A stretch of 64,000 nt of DNA. It comes from CAVTWS01 sp963732655 (lineage in GTDB: Bacteria; Actinomycetota; Acidimicrobiia; Acidimicrobiales; SHLQ01). A program made the position numbers and the translations under genes. Positions 1 to 9,397 of this stretch are shown in pieces. The notes under the pieces were generated by a model. It worked only from the letters and a program-made list of their open reading frames with translations, did no database searches and was not told the origin of the DNA. The stretch lies in assembly GCA_963732655.1 (NCBI GenBank), contig CAVTAI010000017.1, positions 186,001-250,000 of the forward strand, read 5' to 3'. The number at the start of each line of letters is the position of its first letter. Within the stretch, counting starts at the first letter, position 1.

Positions 1-1
1 C

Positions 2-1240
2 GGGCGCCGCCTCCAGGCCGGTGAGGTGTTGGTGGCGGAGATGACCTCGCCGGACTGGATGCCGACCCTTCGCCGGGCGGCAGCTCTCATCACCGACGCC
101 GGGGGCTCGACCTGTCACGCCGCAATCGTGGCTCGAGAGCTGGGCATCCCCGGCGTCGTCGGGACACGTCAAGCGACGACGGTGCTGCGCGATGGCGATG
201 TCGTGACCGTCGATGCCGCCGTCGGCAAGGTCTTCCGCGGACGGGTGGCCGACCTGTCACCGGTCCACGTGCCCGCCACCATCAGTGCATTTCCGCGGTC
301 GGGCCGTCCCGATGAGGAACGGGCCAGCAACGAACCACTCGCCACACGCTTGTACGTGAATGTGGCACTTCCCGAACGGGCAGTGGCGGCGGCCGCCCTT
401 CCCGTCGACGGTGTCGGCCTCCTCCGTGGTGAGCTGATGCAGACCACGGCGCTCGACGGACGTCATCCGAAGGCCATGATCGCAGACGGGCGCTCCGAGG
501 AGTTCGTGACCGCGATGAGCGCGGGCTTGCTCACCGTGGCCGGAGCATTCGCCCCCCGGCCGGTGGTGTACCGCACCATGGACTTCCGCACCAACGAGTT
601 CCGGAACCTGGAAGGCGGCGATCGGTTCGAGCCTCACGAGGAGAACCCCATGATCGGGTTCCGCGGCTGCTTCCGTTACATCCGCGAACCTGAGGTGTTC
701 GCTCTCGAGCTGGCCGCGCTGGCTCGAGCGCGGGACCAGTCACCAAACCTCCACGTGATGATCCCGTTCGTGCGGACCGCCTGGGAACTCGAGGCATGCC
801 TGGAGGCGGTCGACGCCAGCCCCCTCGGGAGCCAGCGCGGCATGTTGCGCTGGGTCATGGCCGAGGTGCCATCGGTCATCTACCGGATCGGCGACTATGC
901 CGCGTTGGGTATCGACGGCGTGTCGATCGGCTCGAACGACCTGACGCAGCTGATGCTCGGCGTCGACCGCGACTCGGGCGTGTGCGCCGAGCTGTTCGAC
1001 GAGGCCGACGCCGCGGTGCTGTGGGCCATCGGAGAGATCATCACCGCGTGCCGGGCTCACGGTCTGACGTCATCGCTGTGCGGACAAGCACCCTCCAATC
1101 GGCCATCGTTCGCCGAGCACCTCGTGTCGCTCGGTATCGATTCCATCTCTGTCGATCCCGATGCGGCGATGGACGCCCGGAGGGTCATCGCCGATGCGGA
1201 GCGTCGACTTCTCGTGCGGGCCGCTCGAGGTGATCGATGA
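2..1240 (+). CDS. Phosphoenolpyruvate synthase-like protein, C-terminal part (cut by window edge)
   Basis: The reading frame is open to the left edge, so only about 412 codons are visible and the N-terminal ATP-grasp domain lies outside. What remains is the swivelling phosphohistidine domain, with TDAGGSTCHAAIVAREL holding the catalytic His, followed by the PEP/pyruvate-binding barrel with RTMDFRTNEF, MAEVPSVI, IGSNDLTQLMLG and a late catalytic Cys in LCGQAPS. This is the PpsA order (ATP + pyruvate + water to AMP + PEP + phosphate); PPDK is less likely because the domain spacing looks PpsA-like. The last four bases (ATGA) overlap the next start, so it heads or belongs to a coupled operon with an APH-like kinase and a cation ATPase. 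Family call is strong; the exact substrate is inferred. Confidence 0.85.
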   Translation, partial: GRRLQAGEVLVAEMTSPDWMPTLRRAAALITDAGGSTCHAAIVARELGIPGVVGTRQATTVLRDGDVVTVDAAVGKVFRGRVADLSPVHVPATISAFPRSGRPDEERASNEPLATRLYVNVALPERAVAAAALPVDGVGLLRGELMQTTALDGRHPKAMIADGRSEEFVTAMSAGLLTVAGAFAPRPVVYRTMDFRTNEFRNLEGGDRFEPHEENPMIGFRGCFRYIREPEVFALELAALARARDQSPNLHVMIPFVRTAWELEACLEAVDASPLGSQRGMLRWVMAEVPSVIYRIGDYAALGIDGVSIGSNDLTQLMLGVDRDSGVCAELFDEADAAVLWAIGEIITACRAHGLTSSLCGQAPSNRPSFAEHLVSLGIDSISVDPDAAMDARRVIADAERRLLVRAARGDR

Positions 1241-2682
1241 CCGATCCCAACGTCGCCGTCATCGAGACTCACATCTCGACGGTCTTCTTCGTGGGCGATC
1301 GGGCGTACAAGCTGCTCAAGCCGGTGAACATGGGGTTCCTCGATCACACATCCGTCGACACTCGACTCGACGCGGCGCGCCGGGAGCTGGAGCTCAACCG
1401 CCGCATCGCTCCCGACATCTACCTCGGCTCGGCCGACGTCATCGAGCGCGGCGAGGTCGTGGACCGCATGATCGTCATGCGCCGCCTGCCCTCGGACCGA
1501 CGGCTGGCCACCCTGGTCGCCGAGGACCTCGCACCCGACTGCGTGAGAGCAGTAGCGCGCACGGTGGCCGCCTTCCACGCCGGCGAACCACCTGTGAACG
1601 ATCCGACACCAGCCACGCGAGAGTCAGTGGCCCGGAACTGGCATGACAACCTCGACACGCTGACGCGGTTCATGGACACGGTCATCCCTGCGGCGGAATT
1701 CGGGCAGGTCGCCGGCATGGCCGAGGACTTCCTGGCCGGACGGGGCGCGGTCTTCGAGCAACGGATCGCCGACGGGTGGATCCGCAGTGGTCACGGTGAC
1801 CTGCTCGCCGACGACATCTTCTGCCTCGACGACGGGCCGCGCATCTTGGACTGCCTGGCCTTCCGCGATGACCTGCGGGTCGCCGATGTCGTCAGTGATG
1901 TCGCGTTCCTGGCCATGGATCTGGAGCGGCTCGCGGGGCCGGCGAGCGCCGACATCCTCTGGCTCGCATACCGCGAGTTCAGCGCCGAACGACATCCCAC
2001 GCTTCTGGCCCAGCACTATGTCGCCTACCGTGCCCACGTGCGAGCCAAGGTCGCGTGCCTGCGAGCCGACCAGGGTGACCAGGCCGTCATCGCAGTTGCA
2101 CGCCAGTACCACGCCCTGTGCGCTCAAGCCTTGCGACGCGGCAGGAGCCGTCTGATCCTGGTCGGCGGCGGAGCCGGCGTCGGCAAGACAACCCTCGCCC
2201 GCGGGGTGGGAGACGGACTCGGAGCCGTGGTGCTCCACTCCGACGAGATCCGCAAAGACCTCGCTGGCGTCGGCCACAACGAGCACCTGTTCTCGGAGCC
2301 GGGGGAAGGCATCTACTCATCGGCCATGACCGACCGGGTGTACCAGGAGATGCTGCACCAGGCAGCCATGTCGATCGAGGCCGGCGAGTCGGTGGTGCTC
2401 GACGCCACATGGAACCGCGCCCTCCATCGTGCTCTCGCAGCTGACGTGGCTCGGGTCCACCGTGCCGAGCTCGTCGCCATCGAATGTCAGCTCGACCCCG
2501 ACATTGCGAGAGAGCGGATCGCTCGGCGCTCCGCCGACATCTGGAACCCGTCCGACGCGACCCCGGAGCTCGTCGCCCACCTGGCCAACACTCGCGATCC
2601 CTGGCCCGAAGCCATCCCGGTGGACATGTCCCGTCCCGCCTCGACCATTGTCGCCGAGAACACGACACAACTGCTGGCGTGA
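1237..2682 (+). CDS. Bifunctional APH-like kinase / P-loop ATPase (Rv2004c type)
   Basis: A 481-residue fusion. The first ~290 residues look like an aminoglycoside-phosphotransferase-fold kinase (COG2187 type), with SGHGDLLADDIF as the catalytic Brenner-like motif and ILDCLAFRDDLRVADV as the metal-binding stretch. The last ~170 residues are a P-loop domain with Walker A GGGAGVGKTTLA and a DATWN stretch typical of small zeta-toxin-like kinases (COG0645 type). The ATG overlaps the previous stop. Mycobacterial Rv2004c has the same architecture and belongs to the hypoxia (DosR) regulon. The substrate is unknown; drug resistance should not be assumed from the APH fold. Confidence 0.8.
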   Translation: MTDPNVAVIETHISTVFFVGDRAYKLLKPVNMGFLDHTSVDTRLDAARRELELNRRIAPDIYLGSADVIERGEVVDRMIVMRRLPSDRRLATLVAEDLAPDCVRAVARTVAAFHAGEPPVNDPTPATRESVARNWHDNLDTLTRFMDTVIPAAEFGQVAGMAEDFLAGRGAVFEQRIADGWIRSGHGDLLADDIFCLDDGPRILDCLAFRDDLRVADVVSDVAFLAMDLERLAGPASADILWLAYREFSAERHPTLLAQHYVAYRAHVRAKVACLRADQGDQAVIAVARQYHALCAQALRRGRSRLILVGGGAGVGKTTLARGVGDGLGAVVLHSDEIRKDLAGVGHNEHLFSEPGEGIYSSAMTDRVYQEMLHQAAMSIEAGESVVLDATWNRALHRALAADVARVHRAELVAIECQLDPDIARERIARRSADIWNPSDATPELVAHLANTRDPWPEAIPVDMSRPASTIVAENTTQLLA

Positions 2683-5084
2683 CTCCCGATCACGGCCTGA
2701 CCGAAGTCGAAGCCGCCGAGCGAAGGCGGACTCACGGCCCGAACACGTTATCGCTCTCCGTCCACACCGGGCTCCTTCGGCAGGTCCTGACGACAGCGGC
2801 CCAACCGCTCACCCTCGTGCTCATGGTGGCCGCCCTCGCCACGATCTTCGCGCTGGGAGACGTCATCGAGGGCTGCGCAATTGCGGTGGTGGTGACCGCC
2901 AATGTGGCCATCGAGGTGGTCCTGCAGCACCGTGCCGCCGGAGCGTTGGCCGCTCTCTCGGCCCTGAACCCACCGTCGGCCCGAGTCGTGCGGGCCGGCC
3001 AGCTCACGGTGATCCCGGCCGCCGATGTCGTCGTCGGTGATCTCGTCGAGATCGCGGCCGGCGACCGGGTCCCGGCTGACCTCTCCCTTCGGTCCGCCGT
3101 TGCCTTGGCCATCGACGAGTCGATCCTCACCGGAGAGTCCCTGCCGGTCGACAAGGCGCGCGACGACGACGCGTTCGGTGGCACGTTGGTACATCGCGGT
3201 TCCGGTTCAGGCGAGGTCGTCGCCATCGGTCGAGCCAGTGCGATCGGCCAGATCGCGGCATCGATCGGTGTGCCGAGCGTACCTCCCCTGGTTCGGGAGC
3301 TGCGCCAGGTGGCCGCACGAGTGAGCGTCGCCGCGATCCTGGTTGGGATCACGTTGGGTATCGTCGTGGCCCGCCGATCCGACGAAGGGGCGGGCGACGT
3401 CGTTCTCGCCATGGTGGCGCTGGCGGTCGCCGCGATCCCAGAGGGATTGCCGTCAACCGTCATCGCCGCCCTCGCGCTCGGCGCGCGAACGATGGCGGCC
3501 CGAGGGGCGATCGTGCAGAACCTGGCCGCCATTGACGCCATCGGAGCCACCCAAGTGCTGTGTACGGACAAGACCGGCACCATCACGACCGGTCAACTCC
3601 GATTGGACGCGGTCCATCCGGTCGGTGAACCGGGCCGTCTCTGGGCGGTCGCGGCCCGGTGCAATGACGCCCACGACGGGGTCGGCGACCCGATCGACGT
3701 CCTCCTCGCCGAAGCGGCTCGCCACCACGCGGTCGAACCGTCTGAGCGCCTCGACGCCCGACCCTTCGACTCCCGGACACGCACCATGGCGGTCCTCGAT
3801 CGTACGACCAGCGGACATCTCGTGGTCAGTGTGAAGGGCGCCGCCGAGGACGTCTTGCAACGCTGCCGAGAAGGGGCAGACCGGGCCTACCTCACCCACC
3901 AGGCCGAGGACCTGGTTCACCATGGATCCCGAGTTCTGGCCTTCGCCACCGCCGAGACCGCCGATCTGGACTGCACCGACCTCGAGCCGGTGGGCCTGGT
4001 CTCACTCGCTGAGTCGGTTCGCCCCACTGCGGCCGATGCCGTGACGGGGTTCGCCCGGGCCGGAGTACGGGTCGTGATGGCCACAGGCGATCACGCGGCC
4101 ACGGCGGCGGCCGTGGCCCGCTCGGTCGGGCTCACCGCCGATCGCGTCGGCACCGGCGCGCTCGATCCCTCTTCGCTCGAGCCGATGGACCTCATCGCCC
4201 GCGTCGATCCGGCCACCAAGGTCGCCCTGGTCGACGCGCACCAAGAACGCGGCCGGGTCGTCGCCATGATGGGAGACGGCGTCAACGACGCCCCGGCCCT
4301 CGAACGGGCGGATGTGGGTATCGCCGTCGGGGGACAGGGTGGAACCGACGTGGCGCGATCCGTCGCCGACGTCGTCATCACCGACGGTGACCTGGGAACG
4401 ATCCTCGTCGCCGTCCGCGAGGGACGCCGCATCTACCGCAACCTGACCACCGCGACCGCGTACCTCCTCGCTGGCAACCTCAGTGAGGTGCTGGTCTTCG
4501 TGGGAGCACTGGCATTGTTCCCCGACGTCGCCGTTCCACTGCTGCCCGTTCAGGTGTTGTGGCTCAACCTGATCACCGATGGGCTCCCCGCCGTCGCCCT
4601 CGGTACCGACGAACCGCCCGTGGACCTGCTCGCCCTCTCGCCGCGCCGCCGTGGGCACATCCTCGATCGCACCGCGGTACGACTCATCGCCCGGCGCGCC
4701 ACGCTCATCGCGTCACTCGTGCTGGTCAGCACCTGGCTCACCGAACGCCACGGCACCGATGTCGCTGTCCGTACCCAACTCCTCCTCACCCTGATCGCCA
4801 CCCACCTCCTGTTCGCGTTGGTCGCCCGCGCCGAACGCCACACGTTCGCACCCGGGTGGACTCGGCACCGGTTCCTGCACGCCTCGCTCGGCGGTCTCGC
4901 CGTCCTTCAGCTCATGGTCTTCCTCCTCCCCGGCGCCAACCGGGTGTTGTCCGTGCAGGCGCCCTCGACCGCCGGCTGGATCGCGACCACCGCCGCCATG
5001 GTGTCGTTGGTGGTGATCGTGGACGGCGAGCGGTGGTGGATGACATTCGGCCCTGGCCGCCGGAGTGGCCGGGGAGGAACGTGA
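2679..5084 (+). CDS. P-type cation-transporting ATPase (P2A, CtpF-like)
   Basis: An 801-residue membrane pump starting at GTG 2679, which forms a GTGA overlap with the preceding stop; the frame is open further upstream but that would run deep into the previous gene. It shows an N-terminal cation-ATPase domain, TGES near residue 151, PEGLP in membrane helix 4, the phosphorylated Asp in CTDKTGT near residue 297, and GDGVNDAP near 532. The C-terminal membrane domain has LNLITDGLPAVALG. No heavy-metal-binding CXXC domain is present, which favours a Ca2+/alkali cation pump of the CtpF/PMA-like group. The ion is inferred. Confidence 0.9.
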   Translation: MTPDHGLTEVEAAERRRTHGPNTLSLSVHTGLLRQVLTTAAQPLTLVLMVAALATIFALGDVIEGCAIAVVVTANVAIEVVLQHRAAGALAALSALNPPSARVVRAGQLTVIPAADVVVGDLVEIAAGDRVPADLSLRSAVALAIDESILTGESLPVDKARDDDAFGGTLVHRGSGSGEVVAIGRASAIGQIAASIGVPSVPPLVRELRQVAARVSVAAILVGITLGIVVARRSDEGAGDVVLAMVALAVAAIPEGLPSTVIAALALGARTMAARGAIVQNLAAIDAIGATQVLCTDKTGTITTGQLRLDAVHPVGEPGRLWAVAARCNDAHDGVGDPIDVLLAEAARHHAVEPSERLDARPFDSRTRTMAVLDRTTSGHLVVSVKGAAEDVLQRCREGADRAYLTHQAEDLVHHGSRVLAFATAETADLDCTDLEPVGLVSLAESVRPTAADAVTGFARAGVRVVMATGDHAATAAAVARSVGLTADRVGTGALDPSSLEPMDLIARVDPATKVALVDAHQERGRVVAMMGDGVNDAPALERADVGIAVGGQGGTDVARSVADVVITDGDLGTILVAVREGRRIYRNLTTATAYLLAGNLSEVLVFVGALALFPDVAVPLLPVQVLWLNLITDGLPAVALGTDEPPVDLLALSPRRRGHILDRTAVRLIARRATLIASLVLVSTWLTERHGTDVAVRTQLLLTLIATHLLFALVARAERHTFAPGWTRHRFLHASLGGLAVLQLMVFLLPGANRVLSVQAPSTAGWIATTAAMVSLVVIVDGERWWMTFGPGRRSGRGGT

Positions 5085-5959
5085 TCGCCATGCTGCTCCC
5101 TACGCCGGACGATGCTCCACTCCCCGCCGAGCTGGCGGCGAAGGCGGAACGGGTCGGTGTGGTCAAGGCCCACCTGCCACTGGACCAGATGCTCCTGCTC
5201 GCCCTGCTCGGCGGCGCGTTCATCGCCCTGGGCTCTGTCTTCTTCACCGTCGTCACGGCCGGCGATCTCGACCCCGGGCTGAGCCGCCTTCTCGGCGGGG
5301 TGGCGTTCTCCCTGGGCCTGGTGCTCGTCGTGGCGGCGGGCGCTGAGCTGTTCACCGGGAACACCCTGGTGGTGATGGCCGCAGCCAGCCGCCGCATCAC
5401 GTTGCGAGCGCTGTTTCGTTCGTGGGCCGTCGTGTACCTGGGCAACGCCATCGGTGCCATGGCCACCGCCGCCGCCGTCGTCGGCGCTGAGCACTACGAA
5501 CAGGGCGGTGGCGCGGTCGGCGCCCGCATGCTCGCCGTCGCTGAGACCAAGGCGTCACTCGACCCTGGTGCCGCGCTCCTCCTCGGCGTCTTGGCCAACG
5601 CGTTGGTGTGCCTGGCCGTCTGGCTGAGCCTCGGCGCGCGCACGCTGACCGACAAGGTGGTCGTGGTCGTGGGCCCCGTCGCCGCCTTCGTCGCCGCCGG
5701 TTTCGAGCACAGCATCGCCAACCTGTACCTCGTCCCAGCCGGACTGCTCGTGAAGTCCTGGGCGCCCGATTCCTTCTTCGTCTCCATCGGCACACCCCGC
5801 TCCAGCTACGCCGACCTGACGTGGGGTTCCTTCCTGGGCAACAACCTGATCCCCGTGACCATCGGCAACGTGATCGGGGGCGCCGTCCTGGTCGGCGCCG
5901 TGTACTGGCTGGCGTACCTCCGACCGTGTGACACGGCAGGCAGAACGGACAACCTATGA
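5081..5959 (+). CDS. Formate/nitrite transporter (FNT) family channel
   Basis: A 292-residue integral membrane protein. FNT signatures are clear: GGAFIALGSVFF early, AELFTGN with the conserved Thr/Gly loop, GVLANALVCLAVWL, AGFEHSIANLYLVP carrying the conserved pore His, and NLIPVTIGNVIGGA. These channels pass formate, nitrite, hydrosulfide or acetate. GTG 5081 gives a GTGA overlap with the pump gene; ATG 5090 is an alternative, and the GGAGG at 5073-5077 sits between the ideal distances for the two. The next gene overlaps by ATGA. Location with PpsA-like and pump genes suggests use under low-oxygen or fermentative conditions, which is inference. Confidence 0.88.
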   Translation: MIAMLLPTPDDAPLPAELAAKAERVGVVKAHLPLDQMLLLALLGGAFIALGSVFFTVVTAGDLDPGLSRLLGGVAFSLGLVLVVAAGAELFTGNTLVVMAAASRRITLRALFRSWAVVYLGNAIGAMATAAAVVGAEHYEQGGGAVGARMLAVAETKASLDPGAALLLGVLANALVCLAVWLSLGARTLTDKVVVVVGPVAAFVAAGFEHSIANLYLVPAGLLVKSWAPDSFFVSIGTPRSSYADLTWGSFLGNNLIPVTIGNVIGGAVLVGAVYWLAYLRPCDTAGRTDNL

Positions 5960-6885
5960 GGCTCCCGGTCACCTCGCTGCTCATCGCCGCGCTGATCCTC
6001 GTCAGCTGTGGTGACGACGGGCGCTCCACCGCTCCGTCCACCACCCTCACGACCACGCCGACCACCCACGCCTCCGTCCCGCCCGACACGACATCGATCC
6101 CGGCCACGACCACGACGGCACCCGAGCTGGTCCACGACCTGGTCAACGTGTACTGGGCATGGAACATCCCGACCGCCTCCGGGACGCCGGAACGCCTCGC
6201 CGCCTCTCAGCGGGAAGTCATGACCGACGATCCTCTGACGGAGGCGCTCCAAATTGTCATCGGAGGTGGACCCGACGAGACCGAGCAAGGGCTTGGCATG
6301 TCGACGACATTTCCCACGGGCACCCGGCTCCTGGGGCTCGAGACCGACGACGCCACCGCCATCGTCGACCTGACGTCCGAGTTCAACCAATCACGTGGCA
6401 CGTTGGGCGAGGCCTTCCGGCTCGCCCAGATCGTCTTCACCGTCACCCAGTTCGACGGCCTCGAACGAGTCCGCTTCCGGGTCAACGGGATCGACCAGGA
6501 CCTGGTCGGTACGCACGGCATCGAGGTCGGCGACGGGCTGACGCGCGACGACTTCGCGGATGTGAGGCCGGCGATCCTGGTCGAGAGCCCATCGCCCGTT
6601 GTCGCGGTCGCCGGCTCCTTCACGATTCGAGGCGAAGCCAACACGTTCGAGGCCACCGTGCTCTACCGCGTGAGCGATGAGGCGGGCTCCGTGCTCGTGG
6701 AGGGCGTCACCACGGCCACGGCGGGGACCGGCACCTGGGGATCTTTCGCGGTGCACATCGACCTCCCGACCGACGCCGCCGGCCGGGTCACCCTCCAGGT
6801 CTTCGAGTCGTCCGCAGTCGACGGAGCGGAGGTCAACGTGGTGACCTATCCCCTGCAGATCGACGCCGGAACCGAAGCAGGATGA
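5956..6885 (+). CDS. GerMN / Gmad2 domain lipoprotein
   Basis: A 309-residue secreted lipoprotein. The signal peptide ends in ALILVSCGDD, a lipobox with Cys at about residue 18, followed by a Thr/Pro-rich linker to about residue 55. Residues ~60-185 resemble the GerMN domain (ALQIVIGGGPD, ATAIVDLTSEF, IVFTVTQFDGLERVRF) and residues ~205-305 resemble Gmad2, an Ig-like partner domain (VAVAGSFTIRGEAN). Despite the spore-germination name, such lipoproteins are common in non-sporulating actinobacteria such as LpqB relatives. ATGA overlap makes it the last gene of the operon. Its 3' end overlaps the convergent membrane-protein gene by 53 bp. Confidence 0.8.
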   Translation: MRLPVTSLLIAALILVSCGDDGRSTAPSTTLTTTPTTHASVPPDTTSIPATTTTAPELVHDLVNVYWAWNIPTASGTPERLAASQREVMTDDPLTEALQIVIGGGPDETEQGLGMSTTFPTGTRLLGLETDDATAIVDLTSEFNQSRGTLGEAFRLAQIVFTVTQFDGLERVRFRVNGIDQDLVGTHGIEVGDGLTRDDFADVRPAILVESPSPVVAVAGSFTIRGEANTFEATVLYRVSDEAGSVLVEGVTTATAGTGTWGSFAVHIDLPTDAAGRVTLQVFESSAVDGAEVNVVTYPLQIDAGTEAG

Positions 6886-7942
6886 GCATGGCGCCCAGCA
6901 ATCCCGCGCCGGTCACAACCTGGATCACCGCAGGACCGATCGCGTCGCCGAAGATCGCCGACAAGGACCAGGGCAGGTAGACGACCACGCCGACGACGCC
7001 CGCCGCCGTCATGAGCAGCAGCGAGCCCATCGCCCCGACACAGACCAGGGTCGCAGCGACACCCAGGCCCAACAACGGAGCGGCAGTGGACCAGCTCTCG
7101 GCGGTGATGACCGGGCCGATCAGGAGCGCCGCACACCCGAGCACCGCACCGGCGTACGTGGGAGGCACCCGTTCGGTTCGCGACAGGAGCAACCACGCCA
7201 AGCCCCATCCCGCCACGGACAGACCCATCGCTGGCGGTCCGTCCAGCCACGACATCACCCCGACGATCGCCACCAGGCTGCCCACGAAGGCTCCGGCGTG
7301 ACACGTCGGTCGGTCCTTCAATTGCCACAGACCTAGTCCGTAGAGCGCCGTCACCGAGCCGATGGAGATCGCCACCGCTTCCTCGGTCCATCCGAATCCG
7401 TCGACGACCACCTGAGCGGTGAGTCCGCCGGCGGCGCCGATCGACAGCCCCCACACGACGCTGCGCAGACGCCATTCGATCGGCTCGTCGTCGTCGAGCG
7501 GGAGTCCCGCACCGAAGAGAACCAGAAGCACCGCGACCAACACTGCGCATCGAGCGGGGAACGACATGTCTGGCCACGCACTCGACACCAAGGAGATCAG
7601 CCCCAGAATCAACACGGCTGCGCCGACGTATCCGAGAGCTTCGGCCGTCGCCGGAACGCGAGACCGACCCCCTTTCGCCACCTCCCCTCCGGGCGTGTCC
7701 CCGGGGGGAACGAGCCGACCGGACTCCTGCGCCAGGATCGCCATCGCAGTGCCGGAGGTGATCAATCCTGATCCGACCGCCCGGTCGAGAGCGTCGGAAA
7801 GGCCGGCGTCGCTCAGGGGCGCCGGCGCGATGGTTCGAGGTTCTCCAGATGGTCGAAGGGGCCCCGATCGCCGACGCCGCGATCCGACGATTGCCAACGC
7901 GACGAGCACGATGACGAGGACGGGCAATACGAGCGTTCCCAT
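6833..7942 (-). CDS. Polytopic membrane protein, DUF2157-like
   Basis: A 369-residue hydrophobic protein; the start chosen is the ATG encoding MGTLVLPVLVIVL, because the frame upstream runs into the divergent map gene. After one N-terminal helix there is a soluble stretch of ~75 residues (DAGLSDALDRAVGSGLITSG, an SHOCT-like or regulatory look), then about nine hydrophobic segments beginning ALGYVGAAVLILGLISL. That pattern matches DUF2157-type membrane proteins of unknown function. It ends inside the lipoprotein gene on the other strand (53-bp convergent overlap). Nothing in the neighbours indicates a job. Confidence 0.6.
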   Translation of the reverse strand: MGTLVLPVLVIVLVALAIVGSRRRRSGPLRPSGEPRTIAPAPLSDAGLSDALDRAVGSGLITSGTAMAILAQESGRLVPPGDTPGGEVAKGGRSRVPATAEALGYVGAAVLILGLISLVSSAWPDMSFPARCAVLVAVLLVLFGAGLPLDDDEPIEWRLRSVVWGLSIGAAGGLTAQVVVDGFGWTEEAVAISIGSVTALYGLGLWQLKDRPTCHAGAFVGSLVAIVGVMSWLDGPPAMGLSVAGWGLAWLLLSRTERVPPTYAGAVLGCAALLIGPVITAESWSTAAPLLGLGVAATLVCVGAMGSLLLMTAAGVVGVVVYLPWSLSAIFGDAIGPAVIQVVTGAGLLGAMLILLRFRRRSAGDRSPR

Positions 7943-8012
7943 GAGTCGATGCTGAAGCGCGCCACGGCTGAGCACCAGTGTCCTTCGTCGGTACCCATGC
8001 CAGACTGAAGGG

Positions 8013-9017
8013 GTGACCACCCCTCGCCTGCGCTCGAACGATCCGTGCTGGTGTGGCGGCGGCAAGAAGCTGAAGCGATGCCACGGCGACCATCCCCGAC
8101 GGCCCGCAGTGAGGGCCGGCACGATTGCGGCCATTCGCACCGTCCCGGTCGCGTTCGGCTCCCCTCCATACGTTCGCGGCGAACCGTGGACGGCGTCAGG
8201 TTTCGAGATCCACCACGGGGCCGACATCGATCGGCTTCGGGAGTCCGGACGGATCGCCGCGGAAGTGCTCCTCGAGACGGCCGAGCAGGTGAGGCCTGGC
8301 ATCACGACCGACGAGCTCGACGCCATCGCCCACCAGGCCTACGTCGACCGGGGCGCCTATCCGAGCACCTTGCACTACCGGGGCTATACGAAGTCGATCT
8401 GCACGTCGGTCAACGAGGTCGTGTGCCACGGCATCCCGGACAGTCGCGCCCTCGCCGAGGGTGACATCGTCAATCTCGACGTGACCGCGTACGTCGACGG
8501 CATGCACGGCGACACTTCGGCCACCATCGTGGTCGGTCAGACCGACCCAGCCACGCAAGCGCTGGTCGACGTGACCCGCGACGCCTTGCACCTCGCCATT
8601 GACGCCGTTCGCGCCGGGTGTGAGCTCGGGGTCATCGGTGACTCGATCCAACCGTTCGCCCATGCCCACGGGTTCGGCGTCGTCCGTGAGTACGGCGGCC
8701 ACGGCATCGGCGCCACGTTTCACGCCCCGCCACACGTGAACCACGGCATCGAACGAACGCGGGGTCCCGTGTTGGTACCGGGCGTCGTCTTCACCATCGA
8801 GCCCATGCTCACCGCCGGGACGACCACGTTCCGCACCTGGGACGACGGCTGGACGGTGGTCACGACCGATGGTTTGGCCAGCGCGCAGTTCGAGCACACG
8901 GTGGTGGTGACCGAGACCGGGGCCGAGATCCTCACCGTCACCGCCGATGGTCGAAGCGCAGCAGGCCTCCCGCCGAGCCGGCAACGAGTCAGCGCGGACG
9001 GAACCGCAGCAGAGTGA
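8013..9017 (+). CDS. map: Methionine aminopeptidase, type I, with N-terminal SEC-C zinc motif
   Basis: A 334-residue enzyme that removes the initiator Met from nascent proteins. The N-terminus has a SEC-C zinc-binding motif (NDPCWCGGGKKLKRCHG), as in MetAP1c/long bacterial forms that dock at the ribosome. The catalytic pita-bread fold shows the metal ligands: NLDVTAYVDGMHGDTSA (two Asp), GGHGIGATFH (His), FTIEPML (Glu) and QFEHTVVV (Glu). GTG 8013 is the start. The 3' end overlaps the convergent DUF35 gene by 29 bp. Many actinobacteria carry more than one map gene, so this may not be the only one. Confidence 0.93.
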   Translation: MTTPRLRSNDPCWCGGGKKLKRCHGDHPRRPAVRAGTIAAIRTVPVAFGSPPYVRGEPWTASGFEIHHGADIDRLRESGRIAAEVLLETAEQVRPGITTDELDAIAHQAYVDRGAYPSTLHYRGYTKSICTSVNEVVCHGIPDSRALAEGDIVNLDVTAYVDGMHGDTSATIVVGQTDPATQALVDVTRDALHLAIDAVRAGCELGVIGDSIQPFAHAHGFGVVREYGGHGIGATFHAPPHVNHGIERTRGPVLVPGVVFTIEPMLTAGTTTFRTWDDGWTVVTTDGLASAQFEHTVVVTETGAEILTVTADGRSAAGLPPSRQRVSADGTAAE

Positions 9018-9396
9018 TGCCGTCGTCACCGTGATCGAACACGGGCTCGACCTCGGCACCGATGTGGACCTCGGCAGATTCGCCACCCACCAGCGTGGAG
9101 GTCAGGCGGGGGCCCTCCACGAGCTCGACCACGACGATCACCTGCGGAACGTCGTCGGCGAAGGCCGGGGCGGTCGGCGTGCGGGCCACCGTGAAGGTGG
9201 CGATTCGGCCGTGACCGCTGACCAGAGTCCATACGAGGTCGTCGCTCAGGCACGTCGGGCAGCGAACTCGGGGGTAGTAGATCCACGAGTCGCACGAAAC
9301 GCAGCGTTGGAGCATGACTCGCTCCTCGCGGAGAGCAGCCCAGAACGGCGCCGACGTCGGTGTGGCCAGCGGCCGCGGGCGTGGAATGCGGTCCAC
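8989..9396 (-). CDS. Zn-ribbon OB-fold protein (DUF35), thiolase partner
   Basis: A 135-residue DUF35 protein. The N-terminal zinc ribbon has CVSCDSWIYYPRVRCPTC (two CxxC pairs) and the OB-fold follows with GRIATFTV and VVVELVEGPRL. It lies one base downstream of the thiolase-like gene on the same strand. In steroid side-chain degradation, DUF35 proteins such as ChsH2 pair with SCP-x thiolase-like proteins such as Ltp2 to form retro-aldolases; the same pairing is inferred here. The stop lies inside the 3' end of map on the other strand. Confidence 0.85.
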   Translation of the reverse strand: MDRIPRPRPLATPTSAPFWAALREERVMLQRCVSCDSWIYYPRVRCPTCLSDDLVWTLVSGHGRIATFTVARTPTAPAFADDVPQVIVVVELVEGPRLTSTLVGGESAEVHIGAEVEPVFDHGDDGITLLRFRPR

Positions 9397-9397
9397 C

